A DNA stretch of 64,000 nt from assembly GCA_963784645.1 (NCBI GenBank), contig CAWARY010000002.1, positions 248,001 to 312,000 of the forward strand, read 5' to 3'. Each line of letters begins with the position of its first letter. The first letter of the stretch is position 1. The DNA comes from JBBRVW01 sp963784645. GTDB lineage: Bacteria; Actinomycetota; Actinomycetes; JACCUZ01. A model generated the notes under the pieces. It ran no database searches. It was not told the DNA's origin and saw nothing but the letters and a program-made list of their open reading frames with translations. Positions 7,158-16,306 of this stretch are shown in pieces. Made by a program: the position numbers and the translations under genes.

Positions 7158-7772
7158 TCAGGTGCGGCGTAGGACCACCCAGGTGAACGGCTGCACCGAG
7201 CCGGCGGGGGTGCGGTGCTCCTCGCGCTCCGTGTGCACGAGCGCGAAACCCGGCCCGAGCTGCGCCGTGAGCTGGTCGGCGTCGTACCGAGCCGTGGGCA
7301 GGCCGGAGCAGCTGCCGGGCCCGTCGGCGGCGAACGTGCCGAGCACCAGGAGCCCGCCCGGCCCGAGGGCGGCGGTGACGAGGTCGCGGTAGCGGACCCG
7401 GTCGGCGGGCGCCGTCAGGAAGTGGAACACCGCCCGGTCGTGCCAGACGCCGTACCGGCGCGCGGGCCGCCAGGAGAGCAGGTCCGTGACGATCAGCGTG
7501 GCGCTCGGGTGCCGGTCCGCCAGGCGAGCACGCACCAGGGCCAGGGCCGTCGCCGAGACGTCCAGGACGGTCACGTCGGTCCAGCCCCGGTCCAGCAGCT
7601 CCGCGGCCAGCGTCGACGCGCCGCCGCCCACGTCGATCACCGACGGCGACTCCCCGGCCGGCGGGCCGACCAGCCGCACCGAGGTCTCCGGCCGGTCCTG
7701 GAACCAGCTGACGTCACGTCCCGCGGTCCGGTCGTAGACAGCGTCCCAGTGCTGCGACGCGCTACCAGCCAT
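7158..7772 (-). CDS. Class I SAM-dependent methyltransferase
   Basis: This 204-aa protein starts at ATG 7772 (MAGSASQHWDAVYDRT). The SAM-binding motif I is SVIDVGGGASTLA, followed by the acidic loop VTVLDVSATAL and the post-motif VWHDRAVFHFL. This set matches small-molecule methyltransferases of the TPMT/thiopurine-like group. A longer open reading to 8162 overlaps the next gene and is not credible. The substrate is unknown. Confidence 0.82.
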   Translation of the reverse strand: MAGSASQHWDAVYDRTAGRDVSWFQDRPETSVRLVGPPAGESPSVIDVGGGASTLAAELLDRGWTDVTVLDVSATALALVRARLADRHPSATLIVTDLLSWRPARRYGVWHDRAVFHFLTAPADRVRYRDLVTAALGPGGLLVLGTFAADGPGSCSGLPTARYDADQLTAQLGPGFALVHTEREEHRTPAGSVQPFTWVVLRRT

Positions 7773-7923
7773 CCCCGGACGGTACCCGCGCAGAACCCAC
7801 GGTCGGCGGATCGCCCCGTCACAGCGCGGGGGCGACATACCGACCTGGACTGCTGACACCGACCCGTCACCCCGTAGCCCGTCGTCGACGCCGCCTCGCG
7901 TGCCGGTCGACCGACCCAGGTGG

Positions 7924-10377
7924 TCAGCTCTTCGGCCGCTCCGACTTCGGGTCGTACATCGGGCGCAGCGAGACATGGGCCGGCACCCGCTCGCCCGCCG
8001 CGAGCTCCACCTCGTAGCGACCGGTCTCGAACCAGGATCGAGGCGTGTCGCGGGACGGTGCGGTGACGTAGGCAAGAGCGACCGCTCCTCCCAACGTGTG
8101 GCCGTAGGCGGCAGAGGACACCCGTCCGACCAGCTCGCCGTCGCGGAAGACGGGCTCGTCATGGAAGAGCATCGACGTGGAGTCGGTCAGGACGATCTGC
8201 AGCAGGCGGCGCCCGAGTCCCTGCTCCCGTTGGCGCACCAGTGCCCCCCGGCCCAGAAAGCCACCTGCCTTGTCCCAGGCGACGGTGAAACCGAGGCCGG
8301 CCTCCAGCGGGGTGTCGCCGGCGGAGATGTCGTGCCCCCAGCTGCGGTACGCCTTCTCCAGCCGGAGGGAGTTCAGGGCGTGGTAGCCCGCCGGTCGCAA
8401 GCCGTGCCGCTCGCCGGCTGCCGTCACCGTCTCCCAGACGTGCACGGCGATGTCACTCGGGACCAGCAGCTCCCAGCCGAGCTCGCCGACATAGGTGATC
8501 CTGGTCGCGCGGACGAAGCCGAGGCCGAGGTCGATCTCGCGTGAGGTCCCGAACGGGAAGGCCTCGTCGGAGAGGTCGGCGTCGGTCAGGGGTGCCAGCA
8601 ACCGTCGCGCGTCCGGTCCCATCACGGAGACCATCGCCATCGTCCCGGACACGTCTGCGACGGCGACGGTGTCGAGCTGGTGCGTGTGCCGGCGCAGCCA
8701 GCCCAGGTCCCGATACGCGGTGGCCGGGCCTGACAGCACGAGGAACTCGGTCTCCGACAGCCGGGTCACGGTGACGTCCGCCTCGATGCCGCCGTGCTCG
8801 TTCAACCACGGCGTGTAGACGATCCGGCCCGGGGCGACGTCGACGTCGTTGGCGCAGATCTGCTGCAGTGCCGAGCGCGAGCCGCGGCCCTGCACCAGGA
8901 ACTTCCCGTACGAGGAGATGTCGAAGACGCCCACGCCCTGACGCACCGCGTGGTGCTCCTCGGCAGACCGGTCGAACCACGGCTGCCGCCCGAAGGAGTG
9001 ACGCTCGGTCCGGTCGTCGCCTGCGCGGGCGTACCAGTTCGGCCGCTCCCAGCCCAGGAGCTCGCCGAACACCGCACCGGCGGCTTCGGTGCAGGAGTGC
9101 AGGGGGGTGCGGCGCAGCGGCCGCGCGCTCTGCCGCTGACGGAACGGCCAGTGCATGGCGTAGGCGATGTCGAGGGTCTCGGTGACCCGCTGCTCCAGGA
9201 AGCGGCGGTTGGTCTCGTGCGGCATGGCCCGGCGAGGGTCGGTCTCGGGCATGTCGACCGGGGACCGGCCGTCGACGATCCAGTCGGCAAGCACGGAGCC
9301 CGCACCGGGTCCGCTCAGCAGCCCGACGGAGTTGAACCCGCCGGCGACGAAGTAGTTGGCCAGGGCGTCGACCGGTCCGAGATGGTAGAGCCCGTCCGGC
9401 GTGAAGCTCTCCGGCCCGCAGAAGAACAGCCGGATCCCGGCGTCGGCCAGGACGGGGATCCGCCGGGTCATCGACTCGTAGAACGGCCCGATGTGGTCCC
9501 AGTCGTCCGGGAGCTGGGTGAATGCGGCGTCCTCAGGGATGCCGCGCGACGCCCACGGGTGGCTGCCGGGCTCGAAGAAGCCGACCATGAGAGCCCCGGA
9601 GTCGTCCTTGACGTAGGACCAGTCGTCGGCCGACTTGATGGTGGGCATCCGGTCGGGGATCCCGGGGATCTTGTCGGTGACGACGTAGTAGTGCGCGAGG
9701 GCCTGCACCGGATGGGGCACGCCGGCCAGGGCGCCGGTCTCGCGTCCCCACATGCCGGTGCAGCTGACGACGTACTCGGCCTCGATGTCGCCGGCGGAGG
9801 TGCGGACTCCGGTGGCCCGGCCCCGGTGGCGCAGGATGTCGGTGACGGTGACGTTCTCGTGGATCGACACGCCGCGCTGTCGGGCGCCGCGGGCCAGCGA
9901 CATCGTCGTGTCGGTCGCCGTGGCCCGTCCCTCGTCCGGGTAGTGCAGGCTGCCGACCACGCCGTCGGGTGCCAGCAACGGGAAGAGCGCTACGGTCGCG
10001 TCGACCCCGAGCAGCTCGACCCGGATGTCGTTGGCGAGCGAGGCCGAGGCCTGGCGGCGCAGCTCCTCCCAGCGGTCCTGCGTGGTCGCCAGGTGAAGGG
10101 TGCCTGTCTCCAGGTAACCGGTGGACAGCCCGGTGTCGGCCTCGAGACCGCGGAAGATCTCGAGGCTGCGCCGGACCACCTCTCGGGTGCCCCAGGTGGG
10201 CCGGGCCTGGGTGACCAGTCCGGCGGCGTGCCAGGTGGTGCCCGACGTCAGCTGGTTGCGCTCGAGGAGGACGACGTCGGTCCAGCCACGGCGGGCCAGG
10301 TGGTACGCGACGCTGCAGCCGACGACCCCGCCGCCGACGATGACGACCCGGGCCCGGTCAGGGAGGGACCCGCCCAT
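7924..10377 (-). CDS. FAD-dependent N-demethylating oxidoreductase with GcvT domain (dimethylglycine/sarcosine dehydrogenase family)
   Basis: This 817-aa protein has an N-terminal FAD Rossmann motif VVIVGGGVVGCSVAYHLARRG, then TSGTTWHAAGLVTQ where family members attach or contact FAD. DAO catalytic segments follow to about residue 370. The C-terminal half is a GcvT-type folate domain (from about 430) ending in LGGAVALAYV. The family oxidises N-methyl groups of dimethylglycine, sarcosine or methylaminobutyrate and can transfer the one-carbon unit to tetrahydrofolate. The ATG shares one base with the permease stop (TGATG), so it is coupled as the last gene of the operon. The exact substrate is not readable. 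Confidence 0.9.
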   Translation of the reverse strand: MGGSLPDRARVVIVGGGVVGCSVAYHLARRGWTDVVLLERNQLTSGTTWHAAGLVTQARPTWGTREVVRRSLEIFRGLEADTGLSTGYLETGTLHLATTQDRWEELRRQASASLANDIRVELLGVDATVALFPLLAPDGVVGSLHYPDEGRATATDTTMSLARGARQRGVSIHENVTVTDILRHRGRATGVRTSAGDIEAEYVVSCTGMWGRETGALAGVPHPVQALAHYYVVTDKIPGIPDRMPTIKSADDWSYVKDDSGALMVGFFEPGSHPWASRGIPEDAAFTQLPDDWDHIGPFYESMTRRIPVLADAGIRLFFCGPESFTPDGLYHLGPVDALANYFVAGGFNSVGLLSGPGAGSVLADWIVDGRSPVDMPETDPRRAMPHETNRRFLEQRVTETLDIAYAMHWPFRQRQSARPLRRTPLHSCTEAAGAVFGELLGWERPNWYARAGDDRTERHSFGRQPWFDRSAEEHHAVRQGVGVFDISSYGKFLVQGRGSRSALQQICANDVDVAPGRIVYTPWLNEHGGIEADVTVTRLSETEFLVLSGPATAYRDLGWLRRHTHQLDTVAVADVSGTMAMVSVMGPDARRLLAPLTDADLSDEAFPFGTSREIDLGLGFVRATRITYVGELGWELLVPSDIAVHVWETVTAAGERHGLRPAGYHALNSLRLEKAYRSWGHDISAGDTPLEAGLGFTVAWDKAGGFLGRGALVRQREQGLGRRLLQIVLTDSTSMLFHDEPVFRDGELVGRVSSAAYGHTLGGAVALAYVTAPSRDTPRSWFETGRYEVELAAGERVPAHVSLRPMYDPKSERPKS

Positions 10378-11822
10378 CAGCGCTGCTGCTGCTGGACGGC
10401 CGTCCTGGTGGGGGCCTGGTAGCCGCCGCGACCGCTGGGCCGGACGAGCAGGACGGTCACCGCGACGTGGACCGCTGCGGCGACCAGCGCCGCGGGGATG
10501 GACGCGCCGAACCAGGTGAAGGGCTCGCGGATCGTGTACGTCTGCGGGTTGAGCAGGTACAGGTACGTGGCGACACCAGCGGCCATGGCCAGCACCGCGG
10601 CAGGGTTGAGCCCGAGCCAGTACGCATACGGTCCCGACCGGCTCGGGTCGTAGATGCCCCGGATGCTGATCTGCTGACGGCGCAGCACGAAGAAGTCGAC
10701 GATCTGGATCCCGACGATGGGGGCGAAGAACACGCCGATGTAGGCCAGGAACGTGTCGAAGTGCGTGAAGAACCAGTCGGGCAGGAACACACCGACGACC
10801 ACGACCGGCACGATGGAGAGCAGCAGCGCCGTGTTCCACGGTGTCCGGCGCAGGCCGGGCACCGCCTTCAGGCCGACTGTCGAGGCATAGATGCCCGCAG
10901 TGGCGGTACCGAAGTTCGCGCAGATGACGAACAGCAGCGCCAGGGCCCCGAAGAAGTTGCCACCCACGTCGGTCAGCCACTGTGCCGGGTCGGAGGTCTC
11001 GAGCACCAGGATGCCCGCCAGGCCGACCACGCTGAGGATCGGCACGGGCAGGCCCATGCCGAGCATCGACGGCATCACCGCTACCCGGGGGCTGGGTGCC
11101 TCCCGGGTCATCGACCCGATGTACGGCCACCACGAGAGCAGGCTCACCAGACCGATCTCGATGCCGTAGGTGAAGTCCAGGTGCTTGCTCGATGCGTAGG
11201 CGGGCTGCGCGTCAGCGAGCGCGCCGCCTTCCCGGACGAGGAGCATCACGATCAGCCAGGCGCCTACGCCCACCACGAAGAAGAACAGGACCTTGGAGAC
11301 GCGCTCGAGCCCGGTGGCACCGCGCATCAGGATGGTGAAGACGATCGCGCAGGCCACGAGTGTCGCGATCGGGACGATCCAGTTCTCCAGCCCCGCCCCG
11401 CCGACGCCCAGGGTGTTCAGGAACTCGGCCATCGACTTGCCGAAGAAGATGAGCAGCAGGGAGTTCCAGCCGATGATCGAGACGAACTGCAGGACCACCG
11501 TGATGGTCCAGCCGTTGCGGCCGAACTGGGGAACGGCCGACTGGATCGAGTCGATGCCGTAGCGCGAGGACGACGGGACCACGGCCATCGTGACGAGCAG
11601 CATGCCGATCATGGCGCCGGCGGTCATCGCGAAGAAGCCAGGCCCCAGCGGGAGGTAGTAGCCGACGAACTCGCCGATGATGTAGCACCAGGTCGCCGAG
11701 GCGGCCACGAGCAGCACGATGAACAGCTGCCGCTGCTGCCAGAGCCGCTCGTCCGGGAGCAGCGGCCAGGCGGTCTCGCCCTCGCGAGCGACGGCTTGCT
11801 TCGTGCTGTCCGTGGTGCTCAT
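10377..11822 (-). CDS. NCS1-family permease (purine/cytosine/allantoin type)
   Basis: This 481-aa protein has about 12 hydrophobic segments. The NCS1 features include GYYLPLGPGFFAMTAGAMIG, QFGRNGWTITVV, SIIGWNSLLLIFF and the C-terminal GIYDPSRSGPYAYW. It imports a nitrogenous compound coupled to H+ or Na+. Next to an N-methyl oxidase and an aldehyde dehydrogenase, the cargo is probably an N-methylated amine or heterocycle; that is inference. ATG 11822 overlaps the stop of the 57-aa peptide (ATGA). Confidence 0.9.
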   Translation of the reverse strand: MSTTDSTKQAVAREGETAWPLLPDERLWQQRQLFIVLLVAASATWCYIIGEFVGYYLPLGPGFFAMTAGAMIGMLLVTMAVVPSSSRYGIDSIQSAVPQFGRNGWTITVVLQFVSIIGWNSLLLIFFGKSMAEFLNTLGVGGAGLENWIVPIATLVACAIVFTILMRGATGLERVSKVLFFFVVGVGAWLIVMLLVREGGALADAQPAYASSKHLDFTYGIEIGLVSLLSWWPYIGSMTREAPSPRVAVMPSMLGMGLPVPILSVVGLAGILVLETSDPAQWLTDVGGNFFGALALLFVICANFGTATAGIYASTVGLKAVPGLRRTPWNTALLLSIVPVVVVGVFLPDWFFTHFDTFLAYIGVFFAPIVGIQIVDFFVLRRQQISIRGIYDPSRSGPYAYWLGLNPAAVLAMAAGVATYLYLLNPQTYTIREPFTWFGASIPAALVAAAVHVAVTVLLVRPSGRGGYQAPTRTAVQQQQR

Positions 11823-11992
11823 GAGGGCCACCCCACGAGCCAGCCCAGGATGAGGCAGACGACCGGCAGCGCGATCCCGGCGAGGAGCAGCACCGTCCAG
11901 TCGGCCTGGGTGAGGCGTCCTGGGTCGTTGCCCGGCTGCTCGTAGAACCTGATGCGGTCCTCCAGGTCGGAGGGCAGAGGGTGGTCCATCAT
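11819..11992 (-). CDS. 57-aa single-pass membrane peptide coupled to the NCS1 permease
   Basis: ATG 11992 (an ATGATG pair) follows AAGGGA, which lies at the end of the aldehyde dehydrogenase gene. The stop overlaps the permease ATG by four bases. The N-terminal half is polar (HPLPSDLEDRIRFYEQPGN). The C-terminal half is one transmembrane helix (WTVLLLAGIALPVVCLILGW). Coupling on both sides makes it a genuine gene, probably a small subunit or assembly factor of the permease. I recognise no family name for it. Confidence 0.75.
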   Translation of the reverse strand: MMDHPLPSDLEDRIRFYEQPGNDPGRLTQADWTVLLLAGIALPVVCLILGWLVGWPS

Positions 11993-11999
11993 CGTCCCT

Positions 12000-13508
12000 T
12001 CAGCTCAGTTCGCCGTACGCCTCGGCGTCGTCGTAGGGGAACCACCAGAAGTCCTGGGTGGCAGCAGCCGGATCGATCATGACCAGCTTCGTGTGGCGGA
12101 ACTGGTCGAGCCCCTCGGCCCCGAGCTGTCGCCCGGTGCCGGACAGCTTGCGCCCGCCGAAAGGCCCGGCGTCGTTGTCGAGCAGCGGCGCGTTGACCCA
12201 GACCATCCCGGACTCGAGCCCGGTCGTGGCTCGCGCGACCTCCTCCAGGTCCTTCGTGTAGATGTTCGCGCCCAGGCCGAAGTCCGACCGGTTCGCGAGC
12301 TCGAGGGCCTCGTCGAAGCTGGCGACCCGCACGAGCGGAGCGACCGGGCCGAAGCTCTCGGCGTTCACGATGTCCATGTCGGGCGTGACGTCCGCGAGGA
12401 CGGTGGGCTCGTAGAAGTACCCGACGTCGAAGCCGTCGGGCCGGCGACCGCCGCAGAGGACCCGGGCGCCCTGCTCGACGGCGCGGTCGACGATCCCTGT
12501 GAACCGCTCGTACTCCCGGGCGTTGACCATCGGGCCGACGTCGACCTTGTCCAGGCCGTTGCCGATGCGCAGCGCGCGCGCCTGCTCCACCAGGCCGGCG
12601 GCGAACTCGTCGTACACGTCGGTATGCACGTAGAACCGCTCCGCGGAGGTGCAGACCTGGCCGCAGTTGATGAAGGCGGCGAAGGCTGCGCCGCGGACCG
12701 CGACGCCGATCGGCGCCGAGGGCATCACGAGGAAGGGGTCGTTGCCGGAGGTCTCGATCAGGCTGGGCTTGAACGTCTCCGCGCAGGCCCGCGCCACCGC
12801 TTGGCCGGTGGGCACGCTGCCGGTGAACGCCACCATGTGGGTGCCCCGGCTCTCGACCAGCCGCCGGCCCACCCGACCACCTCCGGTGACGCACTGGACC
12901 ACGCCGGGGCCGAGGCCCTCGAACGCCTCGACGAAGCGCAGGGTGCTCAGGCTGGTGTGCTCGGAGGGTTTGACGACCACGGCGTTGCCCGCGGCCAGGG
13001 CGGCCGCTGCCTCCCAGCAGAGCAGGACGTAGGGGAAGTTGAACGGCAGGACGACGGCCACGACCCCCATCGGTTCCTTGAGGGTGTAGTGCAGCTGGCC
13101 GGCGACGGCAGGCCCGAGGACCTGGCCGTGGTCGTGGCGACCGACCTCGGCGTAGTAGTCCAGCGACGTGATCGCCCAGTCGACCTCGTCGGCGCTCTCC
13201 TTGAACGGCTTGCCCATCTCGCGGGTCAGCAGCTCGGCCAGCTCGGCGCGCATACCCCGAAGGACGCGCGCCACCGCGTGCAGCTTCTCCGCGCGTTCGA
13301 GGGCCGAGACCGCCCACCAGCCGGGCCAGGCAGCGTTCGCCGCGGCGACCGCGGCGTCCACCTCGCGATCGGTGGCCTCGGCGACCTCGCCGAGCCGCTC
13401 CTCAGTGGCCGGGTCCACGACCGGGAACGTCTCGTCGCTCTCGCTCTCCACCATCCGGCCGTCCAGGTAGAGGTTGCGGCTGAGCCGGCCCATCTCCTTG
13501 CCCGTCAC
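12000..13508 (-). CDS. Aldehyde dehydrogenase (NAD(P)+-dependent)
   Basis: This 502-aa protein has the full aldehyde dehydrogenase fold: VLPFNFPYVLLCWE for cofactor binding, FTGSVPTGQ (Rossmann loop), the general-base region LIETSGNDPFLV and the catalytic cysteine in NCGQVCTSAERFYV. NAESFGPVAPL lies near the C-terminus. As first gene of the operon it probably oxidises the aldehyde released by the FAD oxidase, such as a semialdehyde or formaldehyde-derived product. The 108-bp gap 13509-13616 to the divergent PucR gene should hold both promoters. Confidence 0.92.
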   Translation of the reverse strand: MTGKEMGRLSRNLYLDGRMVESESDETFPVVDPATEERLGEVAEATDREVDAAVAAANAAWPGWWAVSALERAEKLHAVARVLRGMRAELAELLTREMGKPFKESADEVDWAITSLDYYAEVGRHDHGQVLGPAVAGQLHYTLKEPMGVVAVVLPFNFPYVLLCWEAAAALAAGNAVVVKPSEHTSLSTLRFVEAFEGLGPGVVQCVTGGGRVGRRLVESRGTHMVAFTGSVPTGQAVARACAETFKPSLIETSGNDPFLVMPSAPIGVAVRGAAFAAFINCGQVCTSAERFYVHTDVYDEFAAGLVEQARALRIGNGLDKVDVGPMVNAREYERFTGIVDRAVEQGARVLCGGRRPDGFDVGYFYEPTVLADVTPDMDIVNAESFGPVAPLVRVASFDEALELANRSDFGLGANIYTKDLEEVARATTGLESGMVWVNAPLLDNDAGPFGGRKLSGTGRQLGAEGLDQFRHTKLVMIDPAAATQDFWWFPYDDAEAYGELS

Positions 13509-13616
13509 ACGCGCCTCCTCCGAGCCGTCGTGAAGGGAGTGTGCTCGTGGTGGATCTCGGTCACAATCGTGCGCGAGTCCAAACCGACCGGCGAGTTCCG
13601 TACGAAAGGACGACTC

Positions 13617-15131
13617 GTGGCGCTGACCGTCGACCAGCTGGTGGCCCTGCCGGACCTCGCGACGAGGGTCGTGTCAGGCCGAGGGGGCCTTGATCGCAGC
13701 ATCGGGTGGGCACACGTGTGCGAGCTGCCCGACCCGTGGTCCTGGATCGGTAGTGGCGACCTGCTCATGACGACGGGCCTCGGCGTGCCCGGGAGCCCTG
13801 CCGAACAGGTGCGCTACGTCGAGTCGCTGGCGGCTGCCGGCGTCGCCGCCGTCGCCGTGGGCGAGGACATGCACGCGCCGCCCCTGACCGCGAAGATGGT
13901 GGCAGCCTCGGACAGCCTCGGGCTGCCCCTGCTCCTCACCCGCAGGGACATCCCCTTCATCGCCCTGGCCCGGTCGGTCGCCACCGCCAGCCAGCGGGAG
14001 GAGCTGGCACGGATCGACCAGACGGTGCGGGTCTACGAGCTCCTGAGGCAGTCCAGCCTGCACGAGATGCGGCTAGGGGAGCTGCTGGGCTCCCTCGAGC
14101 AGGTCCTGGGCGCACGGCTGGTCGCTGCCGACGCGGTGACGGGGCGGCCGCTCGTCCCCGGCACCGTCGTGCCGGGCGGGCTGCTGGCGGAAGTGGGGCG
14201 GGGGGGCAACCGGGCCCGGGACGAGCTGCCCGTCGTGCTACAGAGTGACGCCGGGGACAGCCTGGGCGTTCTGGTGCCTGGACCCAGGCCCGTGCTCCTG
14301 GTGGCGACTGTCGTCGACGGCACGGTGCCGGACCTGACAGTGCTGCGGCACGCGGCGGCGGTGACCGCGTTGCAGCAGACCTGGGTCTTCGCCGAGCGTG
14401 AGCGGGCCCGCCGGCTGGGTGCCACCCTGCTGGCCCAGCTGGTCGACGACCAGATCGACGGAACGCTGGCGCACTCGCACCTGGCCGAAAGGGGACTCGC
14501 CGGCCGAACCCTTGTCGTCGCTGCTTGCGCCAGGGCGGAGGTCGACGCCCACGAGGAGCTCCACCATCTGCATCATGTCCTGGGGGATGCCGGTGTGGAG
14601 CACGTCATGCTCTACCGCCGAGGCACGACGTACGTCCTACTGCCGGCGGACCGGGAGGCACTCGGGCAGCTGTACGGAGGGCTGCCGGCCGGCTGGGCCG
14701 CCGGTATCAGCGACACCCTCGAGGATCCCCTCCTGGTCGGAGCCGCTCACCGGGAGGCGGGGTGGGCCCTGAGCAGGGCGCGGGAGCGCGGCCTGCCGGT
14801 GGTGCGCCACTCCGACGACCTGACCGACTCGATGTTCCTGCCGGGTCGTCGTGAGGACGGCGTGGAGGCCGCCCGCCGGGTGCTCGGAATGATCCTCGAC
14901 TACGACGAGGAGCACGGGACGCAGCTCACGCGGTCACTGCAGGCATTCCTGGAGGAGAACCGATCGTGGCAGCGGGCGGCCGCCCGGTTGCACGTGCACA
15001 AGCAGACCCTCGTCTACCGGATGTCCCGGGTTGAGGAGCTGTCCGGACGCAGTCTCTCCAGTACCGCCGACGTGGCCGAGCTGTGGCTGGCCCTGCGCAG
15101 TGCCGTGGAGACCGCCCTGCTCGACCTGTGA
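13617..15131 (+). CDS. PucR-family transcriptional regulator
   Basis: This 504-aa protein starts at GTG 13617, eight bases after AAAGGA. The N-terminal PucR sensory domain (LTVDQLVALPDLATRVVSG, then GDLLMTTGLG) is followed by a GGDEF-like middle region. The C-terminal PucR helix-turn-helix (FLEENRSWQRAAARLHVHKQ, then TLVYRMSRVEEL) completes it. PucR proteins sense purine or amine catabolites and activate adjacent catabolic operons. Divergent placement predicts control of the aldehyde dehydrogenase, permease and oxidase operon. The frame is open further upstream but that part lies opposite the dehydrogenase gene and is a shadow. Confidence 0.9.
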   Translation: MALTVDQLVALPDLATRVVSGRGGLDRSIGWAHVCELPDPWSWIGSGDLLMTTGLGVPGSPAEQVRYVESLAAAGVAAVAVGEDMHAPPLTAKMVAASDSLGLPLLLTRRDIPFIALARSVATASQREELARIDQTVRVYELLRQSSLHEMRLGELLGSLEQVLGARLVAADAVTGRPLVPGTVVPGGLLAEVGRGGNRARDELPVVLQSDAGDSLGVLVPGPRPVLLVATVVDGTVPDLTVLRHAAAVTALQQTWVFAERERARRLGATLLAQLVDDQIDGTLAHSHLAERGLAGRTLVVAACARAEVDAHEELHHLHHVLGDAGVEHVMLYRRGTTYVLLPADREALGQLYGGLPAGWAAGISDTLEDPLLVGAAHREAGWALSRARERGLPVVRHSDDLTDSMFLPGRREDGVEAARRVLGMILDYDEEHGTQLTRSLQAFLEENRSWQRAAARLHVHKQTLVYRMSRVEELSGRSLSSTADVAELWLALRSAVETALLDL

Positions 15132-15183
15132 CTCCGGGGCGAACCGCCGGAAACTGCCGCACCGAGGGGTGCGTGAGACCTAG

Positions 15184-16239
15184 ATGGACGGGGATAACCT
15201 CGCCGACACGGCGTCCCGCACCGGCGGACGCGGCGAAGCGGGAGAGATGGACTGGTTTCTTTCGGGCGATGACCCCGCCGCGGTCACCCTGCTCCGGCAC
15301 GAGATCCGGGACCATCTCCTGCGCCACGCGACGCCCGGATCCGACGTCTCCGACGCGGAGCTGATCGTCACCGAGCTGCTCGCCAACGCGATCGAGCACA
15401 CGACCGGGCACGCCTGGGTGGAGCTCTCCTGGCTGCAGGACCGTCCCGTGCTCGTCGTCCGGGACCTGGGGGCGTCGTTCCAGCTGCCCGAGGTCGGGGA
15501 GGCCGGCGCGGTGCGGGTTCCGGACCTCGACAGCGACGGGGGCCGAGGACTGTTCCTCGTCAGCCAGCTGGCCCCCGCCCTCGCGGTCGCGGCCCGTCGC
15601 GGAGGAGGGTCCGAGATCACCGCCGAGCTCCCGGTGCGCCGGGATGCGTCCCGCAGCATCGACCCGGCCCCCCTCCGGTCCGACGTGCTGCCCCACCTGG
15701 ACGAGGCAACCCCGTCGGGTGGATTCGCTCGCGAAGTCTTCCTGCGCGCCCTGGTCGTCCAGCTCTCGCAGGCGGTGGAGGACAGCGCCGGTCCGGGCGT
15801 CAGCGAGGACGTCGTGGCCCGGGTCGGGCTCGCGGTCGGCGGGCAGATGGAGGCGGAGTTCCGAGCCGCCCGGTCGATCGTTGACCGGCTCTCCCCCGAG
15901 CAGCTGGCCGAGTGCTTCGTGCGCCTCAAGCACGCGATCGACGGCGGGTTCTGGGTCATCGAGATGTCCGAGGACCGCATCGTCCTGGGCAACACGCAGT
16001 GCCCGTTCGGGGATGCGGTGAAGATGGCTCCGGCGCTGTGCCGGATGACGAGCTCGGTCTTCGGGGGCATCGCGGCGCGCAACGAGGACCACGGCGCCGC
16101 CGTCGTCCTGGAGGAGCGCATCGCGGTCGGCGACCCCGGCTGCCGGGTCGTCGTCTACCTGTCCGACCCGCCTGACGACGTGGCTCGCTTCGCCCACCGG
16201 TACTCCGCGCCGCCCGTCGAGGGCCGGCGCCCCGCCTAG
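15184..16239 (+). CDS. RsbW-like HATPase fused to methanogen output domain 1 (MetOD1)
   Basis: This 351-aa protein has an N-terminal anti-sigma-type histidine-kinase ATPase with the N box VTELLANAIEHT, VLVVRDLGA and the G box DSDGGRGLFLVSQLA (about residues 20-155). After a linker, a MetOD1 module spans about 185-340, with the conserved cysteines in GNTQCPFGDAV and ALCRMTSSVFGGIAARN and a third in GDPGCRVVV. MetOD1 is a signal-output domain of unknown activity. There is no phosphoacceptor histidine. An internal ATG at 15247 (MDWFLSGDDP) is an alternative start. A terminator overlaps its stop. Confidence 0.82.
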   Translation: MDGDNLADTASRTGGRGEAGEMDWFLSGDDPAAVTLLRHEIRDHLLRHATPGSDVSDAELIVTELLANAIEHTTGHAWVELSWLQDRPVLVVRDLGASFQLPEVGEAGAVRVPDLDSDGGRGLFLVSQLAPALAVAARRGGGSEITAELPVRRDASRSIDPAPLRSDVLPHLDEATPSGGFAREVFLRALVVQLSQAVEDSAGPGVSEDVVARVGLAVGGQMEAEFRAARSIVDRLSPEQLAECFVRLKHAIDGGFWVIEMSEDRIVLGNTQCPFGDAVKMAPALCRMTSSVFGGIAARNEDHGAAVVLEERIAVGDPGCRVVVYLSDPPDDVARFAHRYSAPPVEGRRPA

Positions 16240-16258
16240 GACTGGTCGAGGCGGGGCG
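16228..16258 (+). terminator. Hairpin terminator overlapping the MetOD1 gene stop
   Basis: CGCCCCGCCT (16228-16237) pairs exactly with AGGCGGGGCG (16249-16258) around an 11-base loop that holds the TAG stop. There is no T-run. The rest of the 338-bp gap 16240-16577 holds only a doubtful 73-aa ORF. Confidence 0.7.
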
Positions 16259-16306
16259 TCAGGTCACTGCGGGGAGTGAGTCGCGACCCCGCACCAGGAG
16301 CCCGAC

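Noticed and set aside
10378..11133. N-terminal extension of the FAD oxidoreductase by about 250 residues
   Set aside because: It lies out of frame inside the NCS1 permease gene and is Arg/Pro/Gly-rich; the GGGVVG FAD motif begins just after ATG 10377, which is coupled to the permease stop.
11952..13616. N-terminal extension of the PucR regulator
   Set aside because: The whole stretch is antisense to the aldehyde dehydrogenase gene, and a ribosome site precedes GTG 13617.
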